Source of the DNA: Ciona savignyi
Lineage: Eukaryota > Chordata > Ascidiacea > Phlebobranchia > Cionidae
Assembly: GCA_000149265.1 (NCBI GenBank)
Contig: CH003163.1
Coordinates: 994,133-1,058,132, forward strand
Length of the DNA stretch: 64,000 nt
Direction: 5' to 3'
In this document: positions 51,249 through 64,000 of the stretch, piece after piece
Layout of the letters: each line of letters begins with the position of its first letter
Numbering within the stretch: position 1 is the stretch's first letter
Made by a program: the position numbers and the translations under genes
Notes under the pieces: model-generated
The model's input: the letters and a program-made list of their open reading frames with translations, nothing else
What the model was told of the DNA's origin: nothing
Database searches by the model: none

Positions 51249-52943
51249 CTGGTAGAACAATATACAACTTATTTTAAAGCCGTTGGGAGAAGATATTACG
51301 TTTCAATTAATGCACGTACCTCATAAAAATACTATACATTATATTTATTATGTTATTGGTGTTAAAAGCCTTTTAAACTAGAAAGTGCCAAACACGTGTT
51401 TAACCACCACTTTTTGTACAACGCAATTTGCATGCTATATGTTTATGCAAGATTGATCCCTAACCATAATTGGTATATATTATACAATGTGTATATAGTT
51501 TGTTTCTGCAAGCAGAAATTGATGGTTCCCTGGCTAACAACCCAATATTTTTGTTTATGCTTATTACACAGAATAGCCTATGTTGTTGCCATATACATTC
51601 ACGTCAGGGCCATGTTATCTAACTTTTCAAAAAGTTTCGGTCTATAGTCCGGAAACATTTTAGGGCGTGGGAGTGAGGTTAAAGTCAATTTACAAACCTC
51701 GTGACGTCGCTAAATCAAATCGGTACAGCGCTACAACTCACAATGGTGAGTTTGCTACAGGACTAAAAACTTCTACAAACTCTTATCTCAGTTGAAACTT
51801 CTTGTCAAAGGCTGTTCTCAAAAGAAGCTAATTTCCTGAAAAAGATTTTGCTTTTCACAGCTCCAGGGAATTCTGGGGACTTACATCTAACGTTACTGGT
51901 ACATAGCCTACTTAGATCAGGATGCAGGACAGTGCATTTCTATTGCAGGATTTTTTATTTGCTACAACATTGGTTTGCAGACATCCACCAAATCTGATTA
52001 AAATTGAAGCATCCATTCAAGAGTTATGTTCGTTGTTTTTACGACGACTAAGAGAAATTCCTTTGCGTTAATCACCGAATATATTAATTTATACATAGGC
52101 TATCTAGACCATGTTGTCTGATCACAAAGTTTTAATGCGAGTCTATTACTACTTTTGATAGATGTCTGGGCAAAATGACTGCCTGTCACAATCATATTTC
52201 AACAACAAATCTTAAATTTGTAGCGTATTTTTGTTGGGTTTTGCATAAATTAGCTGTTCTTTTGCTGCTACCTGTACTCATTTATGACTCTTGAAATCCG
52301 AACTCCGTCAGGTGATTTTATGAAACATACACAATAAAATTTAATAAGGCTTTCGAGACTTCAAGAGCAAGCAAACAATATTTTTTGAATTAGCTTTAAT
52401 AAAAAATACAATTAAATATATATTTAATAAAATAATTGTAATTCATCATCACTGTTGACGAAAAATAAATTTTACCATTTTTTAATTTTGAATCCAGATT
52501 ATATAAATAAAACTCATATTGTTCTACTTTGAACACTTAATTTTGAATTTTCAATATTAAAAAATAATTCCATATCATTTCTTATTCAAATCAAATTCAA
52601 AACTACAATCAGAAATCAACATCCCTAGTCATCGCTTACAATAATGGGAATGATAAAAATTACAACATTTTTTTTGCCAGAACATATACAACCATAACAA
52701 CAATTTGATAAAGGCACATCATTAGGTTCAGTTGAATATAAAAAAAAAATTAAATATTTTTTAAATAATAAAATTTTAATAAGAAATTTTAAATAAACAT
52801 CATTTCTTCTGGAGTATTAACTTCAAATGCATAGTTATTAGAGTAACACACAATTACATAATAAAATTACAAGGTTCATAAAGTAAAAAATATAAGGCAT
52901 TTGGTAATAAAATTTAAGACAATATCAATATTTGAATGGCAAG
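51249..52943. other. Spacer between convergent TTLL and second STAND gene
   Basis: The two flanking genes converge here. The DNA is AT-rich and low in CpG, and no coding region, SINE or inverted-repeat element was recognised. It should contain both 3' UTRs, but their ends are not defined. Confidence 0.5.
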
Positions 52944-55900
52944 TCACCCCAATTTCGATTCTACTAACTTCTTTAAACTTTGCATTTTTTTGACTAATTT
53001 ACTGTCATGTGGACTTGGAAGATGCAATGCATTGTTGCAGTACTCGACCGCTTCCTCACAATAAACCCTAGATGAGAAGACAATTGGATATTTTATAAGG
53101 GTCTTCTGTACTAGTAGGGCAACTGTTTCAGATGTAAGATTGTGGTCATTTTTAAAGTATTTATTGGTAATGCTATATAAGTTGAGACTCAGTAGATGGA
53201 TAGGGTACTCTTTTTACTAAGAAGAAGACAACAAACCAACAGTCATATCACCGAAGTTGATTTCAATGTGATGTTTCTGGTTCAGAATACTTTTCATTAA
53301 ACCAAAAGTCCCTAAGGTTCAAGTAACTTGTGTAAGGTTTTGATTTATTCAAGGGGCTAACATATTTTAATTACACAGGTCACATTACAGGGTTTATACA
53401 GTCAGATATAGTGCCCAGAGTCTAGTTGATAAATCTATTGCAGTGTGCTATATATGATTAAGACATTGTGAATATGTCAATTTAAACAAGTCTTTTGCAG
53501 CTCAGGCACCAAGTGTATTGCCCAAGCAAGCAAACTGGGTAGTGGCTTGTTTCAATCCAAAACCTTATGTAAAGGAGCGCATTTAACCATTGACCTATGC
53601 AGCAAAATAAAATAACAACACACCTGTTCGATTCCGTGTCATGTTTTCCAATTGCATCAAAAGTGGTCCCAGTAAATTTATTTATCGAGCGGAAAAGATG
53701 GTCGATGTACGTTTGCTCCTTATTTCGCAACCTTTCAATAGATTTCTTGTACAGCTCCAATGCTTTTGGGTACAACTCCATCTCGCGAAAGATATCTCCA
53801 GCTCTAATTAATGCTTCATTTGCAGTTGTACTGAAATGTGGATGCTTGTCCACAATTTCAACAAGCTTGTCACAATCCTTAAGAAAGATAATTATTTTTT
53901 TATGCATTTACCAATGAATCAAAATCATATAAATTTGGTCATATGATGAATAAGGCAAATACCTTTCGCCAATCTGCAGGGTTAGATCCTTGAAATTCCA
54001 ACAGTTTCATGTGAGCCACCATCATTTGCCTAGTAAAGTATATTGGCACAATTATCATAAAATAAATGCAAAATGAACACATTTTAAGAAAGACTACAAA
54101 GTATGGTATCCTTATTTCGCATTAGAAATATTTCATTAACCTTTTTTTATGTTTAAATATTGTTTAAGTTCTTTTTGTTTATTATCCAAATTGTTAAAAA
54201 CAATATACATTATTATCCCATAGTTTCTAAGAAAAGAATGACACGCTGTACTAGACATATTTTTTATAATTAGTAAACTATGTCACCAACATACTTGTAA
54301 CAGCGCATGGTATGGTAGCTTGTTCGTCCATCCTCTTTCAGTATACCATGTTCAAAGTAGCTATGGTCGTAATCACATATTTTTCGGTATTGCTCATAAG
54401 CTTCTTGAAAGCCTTTTATTTTCTCCTCATCTGTATTGTATTTTTGTTCTAGTTTTACATAAAGTGTTCCATTGGTTTCAGATATCAGAAGATGTAACAG
54501 CCGTACACCTGTGTGTTTGAAAACCTAAACAAAAAGATAACCGTATATTAATAAGGGGTTCTGATTTATTTCGTTTTATAAGTTTAACCAATCTTCCTAC
54601 CTGTTGTGACACATAATGAGCAAGTTTGATCATCTTAATGTGTTTGTCCTCTGACTTTGGATCAAAGCCCTTATAAAACATAAGTCGACCACGTGTGTAT
54701 AGAATTGAAGCAAGTTGTTCAGCCAGATACACTGATTTTAGTTGGTCAGCGGTCAGAGCCAATTTGTGGTTACGAAGTTCCTATAGATACCATATGTTAG
54801 TTGCTAAGTCAAGTAATTCAATTATGAAATTTAATGGTATATGTAACATAACTATTATTGCTATGAATATACATAATCTGGGCTTTAACCTGCATTGTTC
54901 TTAATAAGTTATCAATTAAATTTCCGATAAGCTTTCTGTGTGTTTGGCAGCAAATATAAAACAGCATGTAAGTTTTCTCTGTCTGGCACTTGACAAAACA
55001 ATATACAAATTTAAGCTTGAATACTATATATTCAATCACATGCATTTATCTCCAATTTGATATTTTTTAAACCATGAACTATATTTTACTGATTAGTGTC
55101 TTTAATTATTTTCTATTTTAAGTTAATTATTTTGTATTTGCACTATAAGCATGGTAATTACAGGTTGTAATGTACATAGCCTACACTTACAGGTCATGTG
55201 GCATAACAGACATATATGAATAAAAATACCTCAACATCTGTATCAGTGAGTGGGGTGTTTGGATTCAGTTGTGACTTCCATTCAGGAGCATTTCGTTTCA
55301 AAAGCTCAATATCCTCTTCATTTAAAACCATTGTTTGGATGAGTTGGTTGAATGTCTCAGCTGGAATTTGTGCCACTGCTTTGATACATAATTGAAAAAG
55401 GATTCGTGCTTCTGCTTTAATCACTGAATCTTGAGCTGTGGTATTCAATATTCTTGTTTCAGCTATGCTTGTTAGGTTTTCCGGTTCTATGCCACCATTA
55501 GAGCAAATGAGCTGAAGTAATTGATCATGTGCTTGTTTTAAGGGCTCATTCGCATCTTTAGCAGAGCCATTTTGAGTACACGCAAATCCTTTTACTTCCA
55601 ACAGACGAATAGTAATCATTTGTTGCATCACTGTATTCCAATGGCTGTCAAACTTGGGGGAAAAGGAATCGGGTTTGGTAGCCAAAGACAGTGCTTTGGT
55701 GACATGGGGAAGCAAAACAAGAAGCTGGTCATGTTGCACATGAAGCCGGTTGTCCTTTTGAAAGTAACATGATAAGCAGTACAGTGCCATAAGAAGTTGT
55801 TGGTTTTCGGTGCTCTGCCTTTTTATCATGCCCACAAGAGCTTCCTGAACACTCGAATGCATGCTGATAGACCTTAAATTAAGATCTTGGCCCTCACGAA

Positions 55901-58900
55901 CTACCACTAATGAAAATTTAATGAGATAGTTAAACAATTGAAGAATTGCTATTTTTTTATGGATCTCGGAAAATCGTACTTTCATTTCACTGTCAGGCTT
56001 TGATATAGCTTGCTTGAAAAGGTAAACTGGTATATTTTCATAGTGAAAATAAGCTGCCATTGTAAAAACGTGCCTCAAATTAATTGTGTCACCTCTCAGC
56101 ATGCATGTGCCAATGCTATTGAGGCATATGGTCATTGTGGCTAAGAGGTTATCATGCAATTCATTAGGTTTATCCATAACAGGTATATCCATTTTTTCTT
56201 CTTGCATTACTGTGTAAAAGTCGGAATATGGGATACCCGTATCATTGCAGTATGCTCGTGCTGGAGCGAGTCCCAGAGGTAGGCAGCTAAAACACTTTGC
56301 AATCTGTTCAGCACCAGCTTTTTCATCAGTGTCTCGATTTTCCAGATTTTGTAGAAATGCAACTGATTCATCGAGAGTAAACCCTTCCACTTCATACTGA
56401 TCAAATTTCTGCTGCATTTCGATCTTTTCTATTGATGAGGCTATGACATACGATTTTTCATAGGGTTCCAAGGAATGAAGGATTTTTTGCAAATTTATGT
56501 GACCCATAGTGTCAGCGGTAACTTGTTCCAAAATAAGCAAAACAGGGGTTTCGGTATCTATTATTAGTTTTACAACCCCATCCCAATCTAAATGATCCAC
56601 ATCAAGATGACCTAACGACAGTGCATGTCTAAGGGATAAAAGAGCACCATCCACTGAAATCCTATCCTGACACTCAATTGTCCAGATAATTGAGGTCGGA
56701 TGAAGCTTGCTGAATCGCTTTGCATACGCAGAGGCAAGCTGGGACTTGCCTGATCCACGACGGCCATGCAAATACAAATGACGTTTACTATCCAGACTCT
56801 CCTCTACCTTTGTATAGTTGATATTTTTAGTGAAATGTGGAGCGAGTACATTGAAATTTTTAATTCGGAACAGATTCCTGTAGTTAGACTTCTGGAAAAA
56901 CTGTGAAACACTTTTGTGTTGATCTTCAGGAGAACCCTGTAAAATGGTTAAGCATGTTAGTTAAAATTAAACATGATGTAGAACAATAGGGATGTTTTAT
57001 TAATTATTTCGCAACAAAAAAATAGATCATTATAAATGTACAATGGGAGGTCTTCTGACAAGCTATATACAGTTAATATTATATTAGCAAAGTGTGTGAT
57101 AGCCACGGCACACTGGTTGCGGAGCACTGATCTATAAAAAGACTAACTTTTAAATGTTTCCCCAAAACGTCCATAAATCGATGAAAACCCTTGTTTTCTT
57201 CCTTCCGGACTTGTTCAAATGCTTTTTCCAATCTCTCCGTCATGCTCCCCTCATTTTGAACCAGATCGTTTAGGATTAAATGTTTTTGCTCCTCAGTAAG
57301 ATTTTTATGATTAAAAATTAAATCCCATTGTTTGCTTAGAAGCTTCTCGTACGCCTTGTGAATTGATCTTTGTGCATCTAAATTTATATATTATTAAATT
57401 TTTATTTTAAGGACATTGACAAACAAACTTGTGCTAATTTCACAACTGTTCAAAAACAACTTTATACCTCTTTCTGGTAATTTAATTCGTATGTTAACTT
57501 TTTCAAAGCATTCTTGAAGTTTAGGTATTGTTGCATGGCCATAACCTTTAGTTTGAACCCAACTGTAAAAAAATTAACAGAAGGTTAAATTAGTTCTGTT
57601 GCATAGTAAATTAAAAATTAGATTTATTTTGCTGTATAGTTATTTAAGAATTAGACATAAATCCGTGACCATATACAATAATTTTTTGGTTAGACGGAAC
57701 CACAAGAGTTACAATTATTTTTTACCTACAAGTAAAAAAAAATGCTGATCCTATTTTACGATTAATCAATTTTTTCATACCCAATATAACTGGTAATGAA
57801 CTAAGATTGCCAAGCTAGATATTTAGTTTTAGTTTAACCACGGTAGTTTAAGTAGAATATGCACTTACACTTGCAAAAGGTTAGATCTATGTAAAAAGAG
57901 ATTATTTGTAGAATTCCCTTTTAAATTTCTTTCAAAACTTTCTAAATTTAGTTCATTAACTATTCTTTTCCATTCAGTTGAAGAAATGTTGCAATCTGCG
58001 ATCTTTTTAATATAATTGATCATCTTGTTTTTCATATCTGAAAGAGACTTTTGGCTGTTTCTTTCTGTAAGATAAAAATAAAGTTTGTAATGATGGTCAA
58101 CTATAATAGTTTAAACATATCTTTTACAATCAAACTATGTGGTTGCTGGTTGGTATATTGTTATATATTTATATGTGTACATTACAAAATTGATAACTGG
58201 TATGTATTATGCATAAAATATGATTTTTATGAAAAAAATTACAAAAATCAAGCCTTCACGAACATACTACCCAAGGGAAAATCTGGTCACAGGATAGCCT
58301 ACTTTAAAATGACCAATAAATAACAAGACACTTTGGATACCAGTACCATACATATTAAAATACAGCTTAACTTCATCAACAATATACATTATAATGGTTG
58401 TTAAACTTGATAAAACAGTGCAGAAGTTCATACACATCAAATTTCATTTTCGAACATGTGAAAGTTTAAAAGCATGGAGACGTACAGTACAATGCAGCAG
58501 TTTATTTGTTCGATCAATAGAATGAACCAACGGCTATAAAAGTTAATCATTTCTTAACAAAATTAACAGTTCACCTTTGATCATGCAAAAGATATATGAC
58601 ACATATTCCCTGAGATAAGTACTGCAGAAAATCATGACAACAGATGGACACAATCCATAAATGTATGCCAAGAGAACAATATGCATTTCTATTGATTTTA
58701 AAGGGGTCAATAATTATCTTACCTCTATACAAATTCCACCACATGTCCTTGATTCCTGGGACACTATTGTGAAGAATCTCATTTATGTTTTGAACTGTTG
58801 CTATTTCCTGATTCAATTCCTTCCACTTTTGAAACATACAACGTATCTGTTAAAAGTTTTAGGTACAAAGATTAATTTTTATCAAGTGAATGAGTGAGAA

Positions 58901-59658
58901 TAACCATACCAAGATTTAACAACATGTCTCAATAAAGCAGTATTAACTTAACACTGTACTTATGACTCTTTTGTATAAATATATACATTTGTCCGACCGG
59001 TTAGTCTGGTGGTTTAGTGTGAAGACTTTCAACCGGAAAGTTGCAGGTTCTGAACTGGTCGCTAACAAGTCGGTTGTGTCCTTGGGAAAGGCACCTAACA
59101 AACATTGCCTGAACCCAGCTTATTAATGGGTTCTACCATATTGAAGGAACGTGTAAATTATACACAACAGACTGCAATATCTCCGGTAACCCGATGACAC
59201 GAGGTGATCTGACGATTCCCTGTGTGTTAACCCCCTTGGTTTTCCCATTCACGGGGATAAACATGAATATCCTATCTTATCCTAGCACATGTAATAGCTC
59301 AAGTACTAAAAAAAACTGCATTGTATTGTAATTAATATTCAATCTTTTCACATTCCATGTATTTCCAAAGCCAGGTTAAAATAAATTAAGTAAAATCAAG
59401 CAAAGTAAAATCATTTTAACTCCTTGAAATTGTTTGAACAAAAATACTTACTCTTTCTGCTCTGTAATTGTTATCTTCTTTAATATTTTGAGTATGAGCT
59501 GGATCTAATTTAAGAAATTTAACTGCAAACTCTTTCCACTGGTAAGCAACACAATCTTCAAACACTCTTGCAAGGTTAACAATATCTTGTTGATTTAATT
59601 GGCTTTCGTTGCGTGACTTCAAAGTTTCAGGAAGCACCAACAAAGTTTCACCAGCCAT
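52944..59658 (-). CDS. STAND NTPase paralogue: death domain x2, CARD-like, NB-ARC with altered ATPase residues, helical tail
   Basis: 1137 aa, same architecture and 11-exon plan as the 30.7-39.7 kb gene. Exons, high to low: 59452-59658, 58723-58846, 57869-58064, 57468-57562, 57148-57377, 55230-56936, 54601-54780, 54295-54524, 53963-54029, 53624-53877, 52944-53067; all phases agree. Exons of 124, 196, 180, 230 and 254 nt have identical sizes in both genes. First death domain about 25-110 (FQKWKELNQEIATVQNINEI), second about 118-207 (GYGHATIPKLQECF), CARD-like 209-284 (NKGFHRFMDVLGKH). NB-ARC: Walker A GRRGSGKS 342-349, Walker B LILEQV 418-423 (paralogue has LEDV), sensor VIASSI 448-453 (paralogue VIATSR), CLPLGLAPARAYC 502-514, MHD-position MHS 643-645. 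ATP binding looks possible; hydrolysis may be impaired. The tail has a TPR-like YPKALELYKKSIERL and lacks the basic C-terminus of the other copy. Confidence 0.94.
58991..59284 (+). repeat. tRNA-derived SINE, full length
   Basis: The best full-length copy, in intron 1 of the second STAND gene. It starts GTCCGACCGGTTAGTCTGGT (A-box-like), has a B-box-like GTTGCAGGTTCTGAAC, the body GGTTGTGTCCTTGGGAAAGG, and ends CACGGGGATAAACATGAATA followed by TCCTATCTTATCCTA, a short direct repeat typical of the family's 3' end. Confidence 0.85.
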
Positions 59659-59942
59659 GTTTAAAAGAATAATGTTAACACCAGTGTGCCAAATGATGTT
59701 TATCTCACTTTTCTTAAAATAGGCTAATGGCGTGCATGAAAAGTTAATATTTGGGTTATCCGTGCCCTATGGTTTGTTACTAAATGGGAAAAATGCAATG
59801 GATTTTATCATACATATGATCAGAATACCAGTACTACATACCAACTGTCGGGTAAAAAACGATTGCAGTATGTTGTATGTGATTAAGATGTTCCTTCTGT
59901 TTTAGTTAAACACATATTCTGCTGGGATATAAATAACCCATA

Positions 59943-60330
59943 TAATAAACTAGGGGGTTAACACACGGTCAATCGTTAGATCACCCCGCATCTACCGTCG
60001 GGTTACCAGAGCTATTGCAATGTGTATGTGTTGTATATTGATGGAATAATCATGTTTATCCCCGTGAATGGGAATACCAAGGGGCTTAACACAAGAGCAA
60101 TAGTCAAATCACCGTTGGGTTACTGGAGCTATTGCAGTGTGTTGTATACGATAGACACGTTCCTTTAATTTGGTACAACCCATTTATATGCTGGGTTGGG
60201 GTTGGGGCAATGTCCGTAAAGTGCCTTGCCCAAGGACATAATCGACTAGCTAGCGACCAGTTCAGAACTTGCAACCTTTTAATTGAACGCGACGCACTTA
60301 ATACTTAACCGCCAGACTAACCGGCCGGAT
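59943..60330 (-). repeat. Two adjoining SINE copies on the minus strand
   Basis: A truncated 3' part (about 59943-60035, with GGTTAACACACGGTCAATCG and CTACCGTCGGGTTACC) directly followed by a nearly complete copy (about 60040-60330) ending in AGACTAACCGGCCGGA, the complement of the tRNA-like head. The tandem arrangement suggests one copy inserted next to or into another. Confidence 0.75.
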
Positions 60331-62206
60331 ATGATTCACACATTCCTTTAAATTAGTAGAATCCATTATTCAGATGGGTTACTCTAATTAGATTTTAGTA
60401 TCAGCTCCCTATATAAATAATATGCAAACATTTTTCGGTACACGCAACGCGATGTAAGTAAAAGCGGAACGCTGGTGTATGCGCCATTCTTGTATGTAAA
60501 TGTATGTTGCCATAGCAAAGCGGTTCGCTATGGCAACTTTATTGCAGAGCTCAAACTGTGACGCTGCATTTTGATTAAACTTGTTTTTACAACGCTGTTA
60601 AAAGTAAACACCGAACAATTTTTTTGCGTTTCCAAGGAAATAAAACTTATATCCTATCATCTTCTCACTGATTGTGACCACTTTGATTTGATTTCCTTTA
60701 CAGTTGGAATATGATGATTTTTAATGTAAATTGTTGTAGTTGACTGTGTGTTACACCCATGGACACCTACATACCACCACAGCTGATTCATTTATAGCAC
60801 TATCGAAATCATTATATTATGTAGAGCACCCGCTGCACTGACAGATAATTTTTGTACTCTTGCTAATATATTAGCCTTGCCAAAGAACAACTGATATTTG
60901 GACGATCAGCTTAAATGCACTGAACTGGCCCTAAAGTATCTAGCCGCAGTATACCTAACTAAACTGGTGCGAAAACAGTCGCGTACTTGTCCGTCCTCGA
61001 TTAATATTTAACCGAGTAAAAATGTGGTTTTGCATATGCAGGTATAGGCTACCAGAATCAGCCACATGCCTTTAACCAAGTGTAATTCATGACAGTGACG
61101 AAATAAACAAGTTCTTTCAACACGAAATGAAAGATTGTATTACGCTTATCTGCGTACGTAATTAAATGACGTAGCCAGCTTGTATGTGTAGCTTATCAGT
61201 TGCATACAACATTGGGAGAAATTAAACTAGGAACGCCACAAGGTCTCCTGCGTTGCTTCATAGCATTTATCATATAGTGCGGGGGCAAACAATAGATATA
61301 AATGTGGAATATAACAGCATTATATTGCACTCGTACTTACACCAACAAATTTGCTACAGTTAAAAATTTGATTCTGGTGTCTAAACAGGAAAAAAACAGT
61401 TAAAACACCATTTATGCACCCACACCTTAACTTCCTACATTACTAAAGATACGTCATTCTGCTATCAAGAAGCCTTACTATTGTCACATAAAATTTAGTG
61501 AATATGCTGAACAATGCGTAAAGCGTTTAACAGCAAGCAAATCGTCTTTGAGCTAACTACTACTAAAATATAGTGTAAATGTATTACTGATTATAAAAAA
61601 ATACATTTAAGCATACGTTATTATAATATAAATATATTTATCTACTTTTCACCATCTAGAACTAGGTGATTTTTGAAATTGAACATGGAATAGGTATAAA
61701 GGTAGCAGCTTGTGGGCACCATCGACATATTTACAGGATCTTCATTATGTATTGAAAATAAAATCGAACGAAACCTGTATAATCTGGTGTAATACAGGTT
61801 TTGTTCCATGTTAATGCCAATATGTAATGTAGATCATGTAAATGTGTGCAAGATTAGCAATTGCATGAATTTGTCAATTGTGAAGTTAGGTTAAAAAGGA
61901 TGTTTGCAGTGGGGGAAAGAAAAACGGTGGTTTTTCAGTGAGCTACGGATAAATTTGGGTCAACAATTTTGATGACTGTGGTTCTGGCAGCTTGACTAAC
62001 TACGTCATCACGATCTTCATCATTGCAGAATGCCTTGCTCCCCATTGATCCTGGATATGGAGTCGAGGAGAAGCTGATATGGAGATGCTGGATCGCCAGA
62101 GGAGGATGATGTGCTGAATATTGCATGGAAGGACCGACGATCTAACTCTTCGGAGAGCTGTGGGTAAGAAAAGGATAGGATGGTTTTCATAGGGATGCAA
62201 CCTAAC

Positions 62207-62500
62207 AAGTAGATAGGATATTTATGTTGATCCTTGTGAATGGGAAAACCAAGGTGGTTAACACACGGGCAATCGTCAGATCACCTCGCGCCCATCGTCG
62301 AGTTACTGGAGGTATTGTAGTGTTGTGTATGATTTACATGTTTCTTCAATTTGGTAGAACCCATTAATCCGTTGTGTTCATGAAATGTCCGTTAAGTGCC
62401 TTTCCCAAGGACACAACCGAATTGCTAGCGACCAGTTTCTAACCTACAACCTTTCAGACACAACCGACTAGCTTGCGACTAGTTTCGAACCTGCAACCTC
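62207..62500 (-). repeat. tRNA-derived SINE with an internal duplication
   Basis: Runs from GATAGGATATTTATGTTGAT through GTTAACACACGGGCAATCGT and the TTGGTAGAACCCATTAATCC segment. The part near the tRNA-like head (ACACAACCGA...GCGAC.AGTTTC.AACCT.CAACCT) is present twice in tandem, at about 62411-62455 and 62458-62500. Confidence 0.75.
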
Positions 62501-64000
62501 AAGTGTTAACCCTTAGAGGTTTTCCTCCCTAACAACTTAACTTTTACAACTTTTCACCAATGTGAGTGTTAACCCACAAAAGTTTTCTCCTCCCAGGTTT
62601 TAACCGTGTTAAAATTGGGTTCTTAGATTCCCCACTGCACAAAATTGCACGTAATAAGGTAATCTAGGCAAAAAACTATTTTCAAAGCTATAATTTAAAA
62701 AAGTCTTCATAATACCTGACAGGTGTAGAAATCAACAGCAGACTTGCAGAAGCACGTCCAATTTCGATCTAAACTTGGATCGTGCGATCTGCTTATTATT
62801 AGCGGCACCCTAAAAACGAATGTATTGATTGAAACAAGGAGTAGGTTCAGCCAATAGTCGACTTAAACCACAGCTTTGCTGATAAAGTAGAAAAGGCAAA
62901 TAAAATAAAATTTGCAGTCACAATATTTTCATGCAATAAATTTGTTGTTTTAAGACCCTAATAATATATCAGGCATTGTTTATAAGAACCTTTGTCACAT
63001 CAATGTCTCGATAAAATAGTTTGTATCACAGAACAACAGTGAAAAGGGGAAGGTTTAAAATAGGCCGCTAGCTAGCTAGTCCTTAATTAACCAAACGAAA
63101 TTGAAATGAAAATGTAGGAATTCCAACGACTTTATTAAATTAAACAGTGTACTATCTCTGGTAACCTGACTGTGGCAAAATAAATATTTTTGTGGCAAAA
63201 TTAATCTATTAATTTTCAATGTCATAACGCTTTTTAGTTTTTCTATCAAAACAGTTAATCCCCCCAAAATATGTACCCCCTTTGCCAGAGAAAAAAAAAT
63301 TTTTTGGAGGGGGTAAACTGTTTTTGTCAAAAATCACTCACATTGAACTGATCCATCTGTTGGTTGAAGCGCTCGCAAACAGACAGGTCAAGCACCACAC
63401 AGCAGTGTGAAGTGGAGTGCGTTGTATGGCATTACCAAGTGACAGCATCACCCATCCCTGGACTAAATGCGACTGATCACGTTCATGCAGGGATTGGAAA
63501 ACCTACCCAGTTCAAAAAAAGAAAGGTTTTTAGATCTCATCCAAAAGTCCAAATTGTACATTGTAAAACATTGATAACAAGTTTTTATTTTAAAAGCTAT
63601 AGTACAGTGTTTAAGATACATTTGGATTTAATGTAATATCAATATTAATATGATGAAATTCACCACCCAATCCATACCCAGCTAAGCTAGGAACAACTAC
63701 AAATTAATGCTGGTGGTTTTGGGTAACCTACTCCTCTAGGCTTAACCATAAATTTCATCCTTATTTATTCAATTGTAGGATTAAATTACTAACACTATTA
63801 AAACATTTAAAGATAGATACTAGATAGATGTAAAAATTAGTCTGTATACTGCAACGCATGCATATAACTGGTAAACTCTCTGATAAAACCAGCTTTAAAG
63901 GTCACACAGTAAATTAGATTCCGACCAATTTGAAATAAACAAATAAAAACTTTTATTTTCCGCGCACCTTGTACCTCGTAGAGAATGTGAGCTACAGATG

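Larger units (their letters stand above)
59659..64000. other. SINE-rich spacer, no confident gene
   Basis: Contains the upstream region of the second STAND gene and several SINE copies. Two weak exon-like segments are noted: a minus-strand stretch at about 62050-62163 behind a good acceptor (TTACCCACAG), and a minus-strand frame at about 63352-63480 ending at a GTGAGT donor. Neither joins to a convincing gene within the window. The last bases could read SVAHILYE on the minus strand before a GTACAA donor, possibly an exon entering from beyond the window. Confidence 0.4.

Noticed and set aside
63352..63480. Minus-strand frame ending at a GTGAGT donor, with a signal-peptide-like stretch
   Set aside because: No downstream partner exon in phase and two competing frames; too weak to call a gene.

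Overview
The window looks like nuclear DNA of a tunicate, most likely a Ciona species. This is inferred from an FGF8/17/18-type growth factor gene, a nucleophosmin gene with vertebrate-like domain order, small phase-consistent introns, dispersed tRNA-derived SINEs and a patchwork of CpG-rich and CpG-poor DNA. No database search was possible. All gene models were built by hand from splice sites, reading phase and family motifs.

Layout. (1) 1-12.5 kb: a minus-strand FGF gene of the FGF8/17/18 type. Three core exons are clear, a fourth exon at 12.5 kb probably carries the signal-peptide core, and the first exon was not found. Its introns are long and CpG-rich. (2) 12.5-19.6 kb: no gene recognised; probably upstream and regulatory DNA of the FGF gene. 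(3) 19.6-26.8 kb: a complete 11-exon minus-strand nucleophosmin gene (339 aa), with a 1.13-kb hAT-like element in an intron. (4) 26.8-30.7 kb: SINE- and MITE-rich spacer. (5) 30.7-39.7 kb: a complete 11-exon minus-strand STAND NTPase gene (1169 aa; death domain, death domain, CARD-like domain, NB-ARC, helical/TPR-like tail), with another hAT-like element in intron 2. (6) 40-46 kb: a 295-bp MITE, a 43-bp minisatellite and a pair of nested DNA transposons that carry DNA-binding-protein genes but no visible transposase. (7) 49.1-51.2 kb: a plus-strand tubulin tyrosine ligase-like gene (9 exons, about 506 aa). (8) 52.9-59.7 kb: a second complete STAND gene (1137 aa), paralogous to the first, on the same strand and with the same 11-exon plan. 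(9) 59.7-64 kb: SINE-rich spacer with no confident gene.

The most interesting content is the STAND pair. Two death domains, a CARD-like domain, an NB-ARC ATPase and TPR-like helices form an Apaf-1/NLR-like adaptor-ATPase with three death-fold modules. The two copies differ at ATPase residues: the 52.9-59.7 kb copy has lost the second acidic residue of Walker B and the sensor arginine. They also share a 111-bp block of perfect nucleotide identity that suggests recent gene conversion. The FGF, nucleophosmin and TTLL genes have no evident functional link to the STAND genes.
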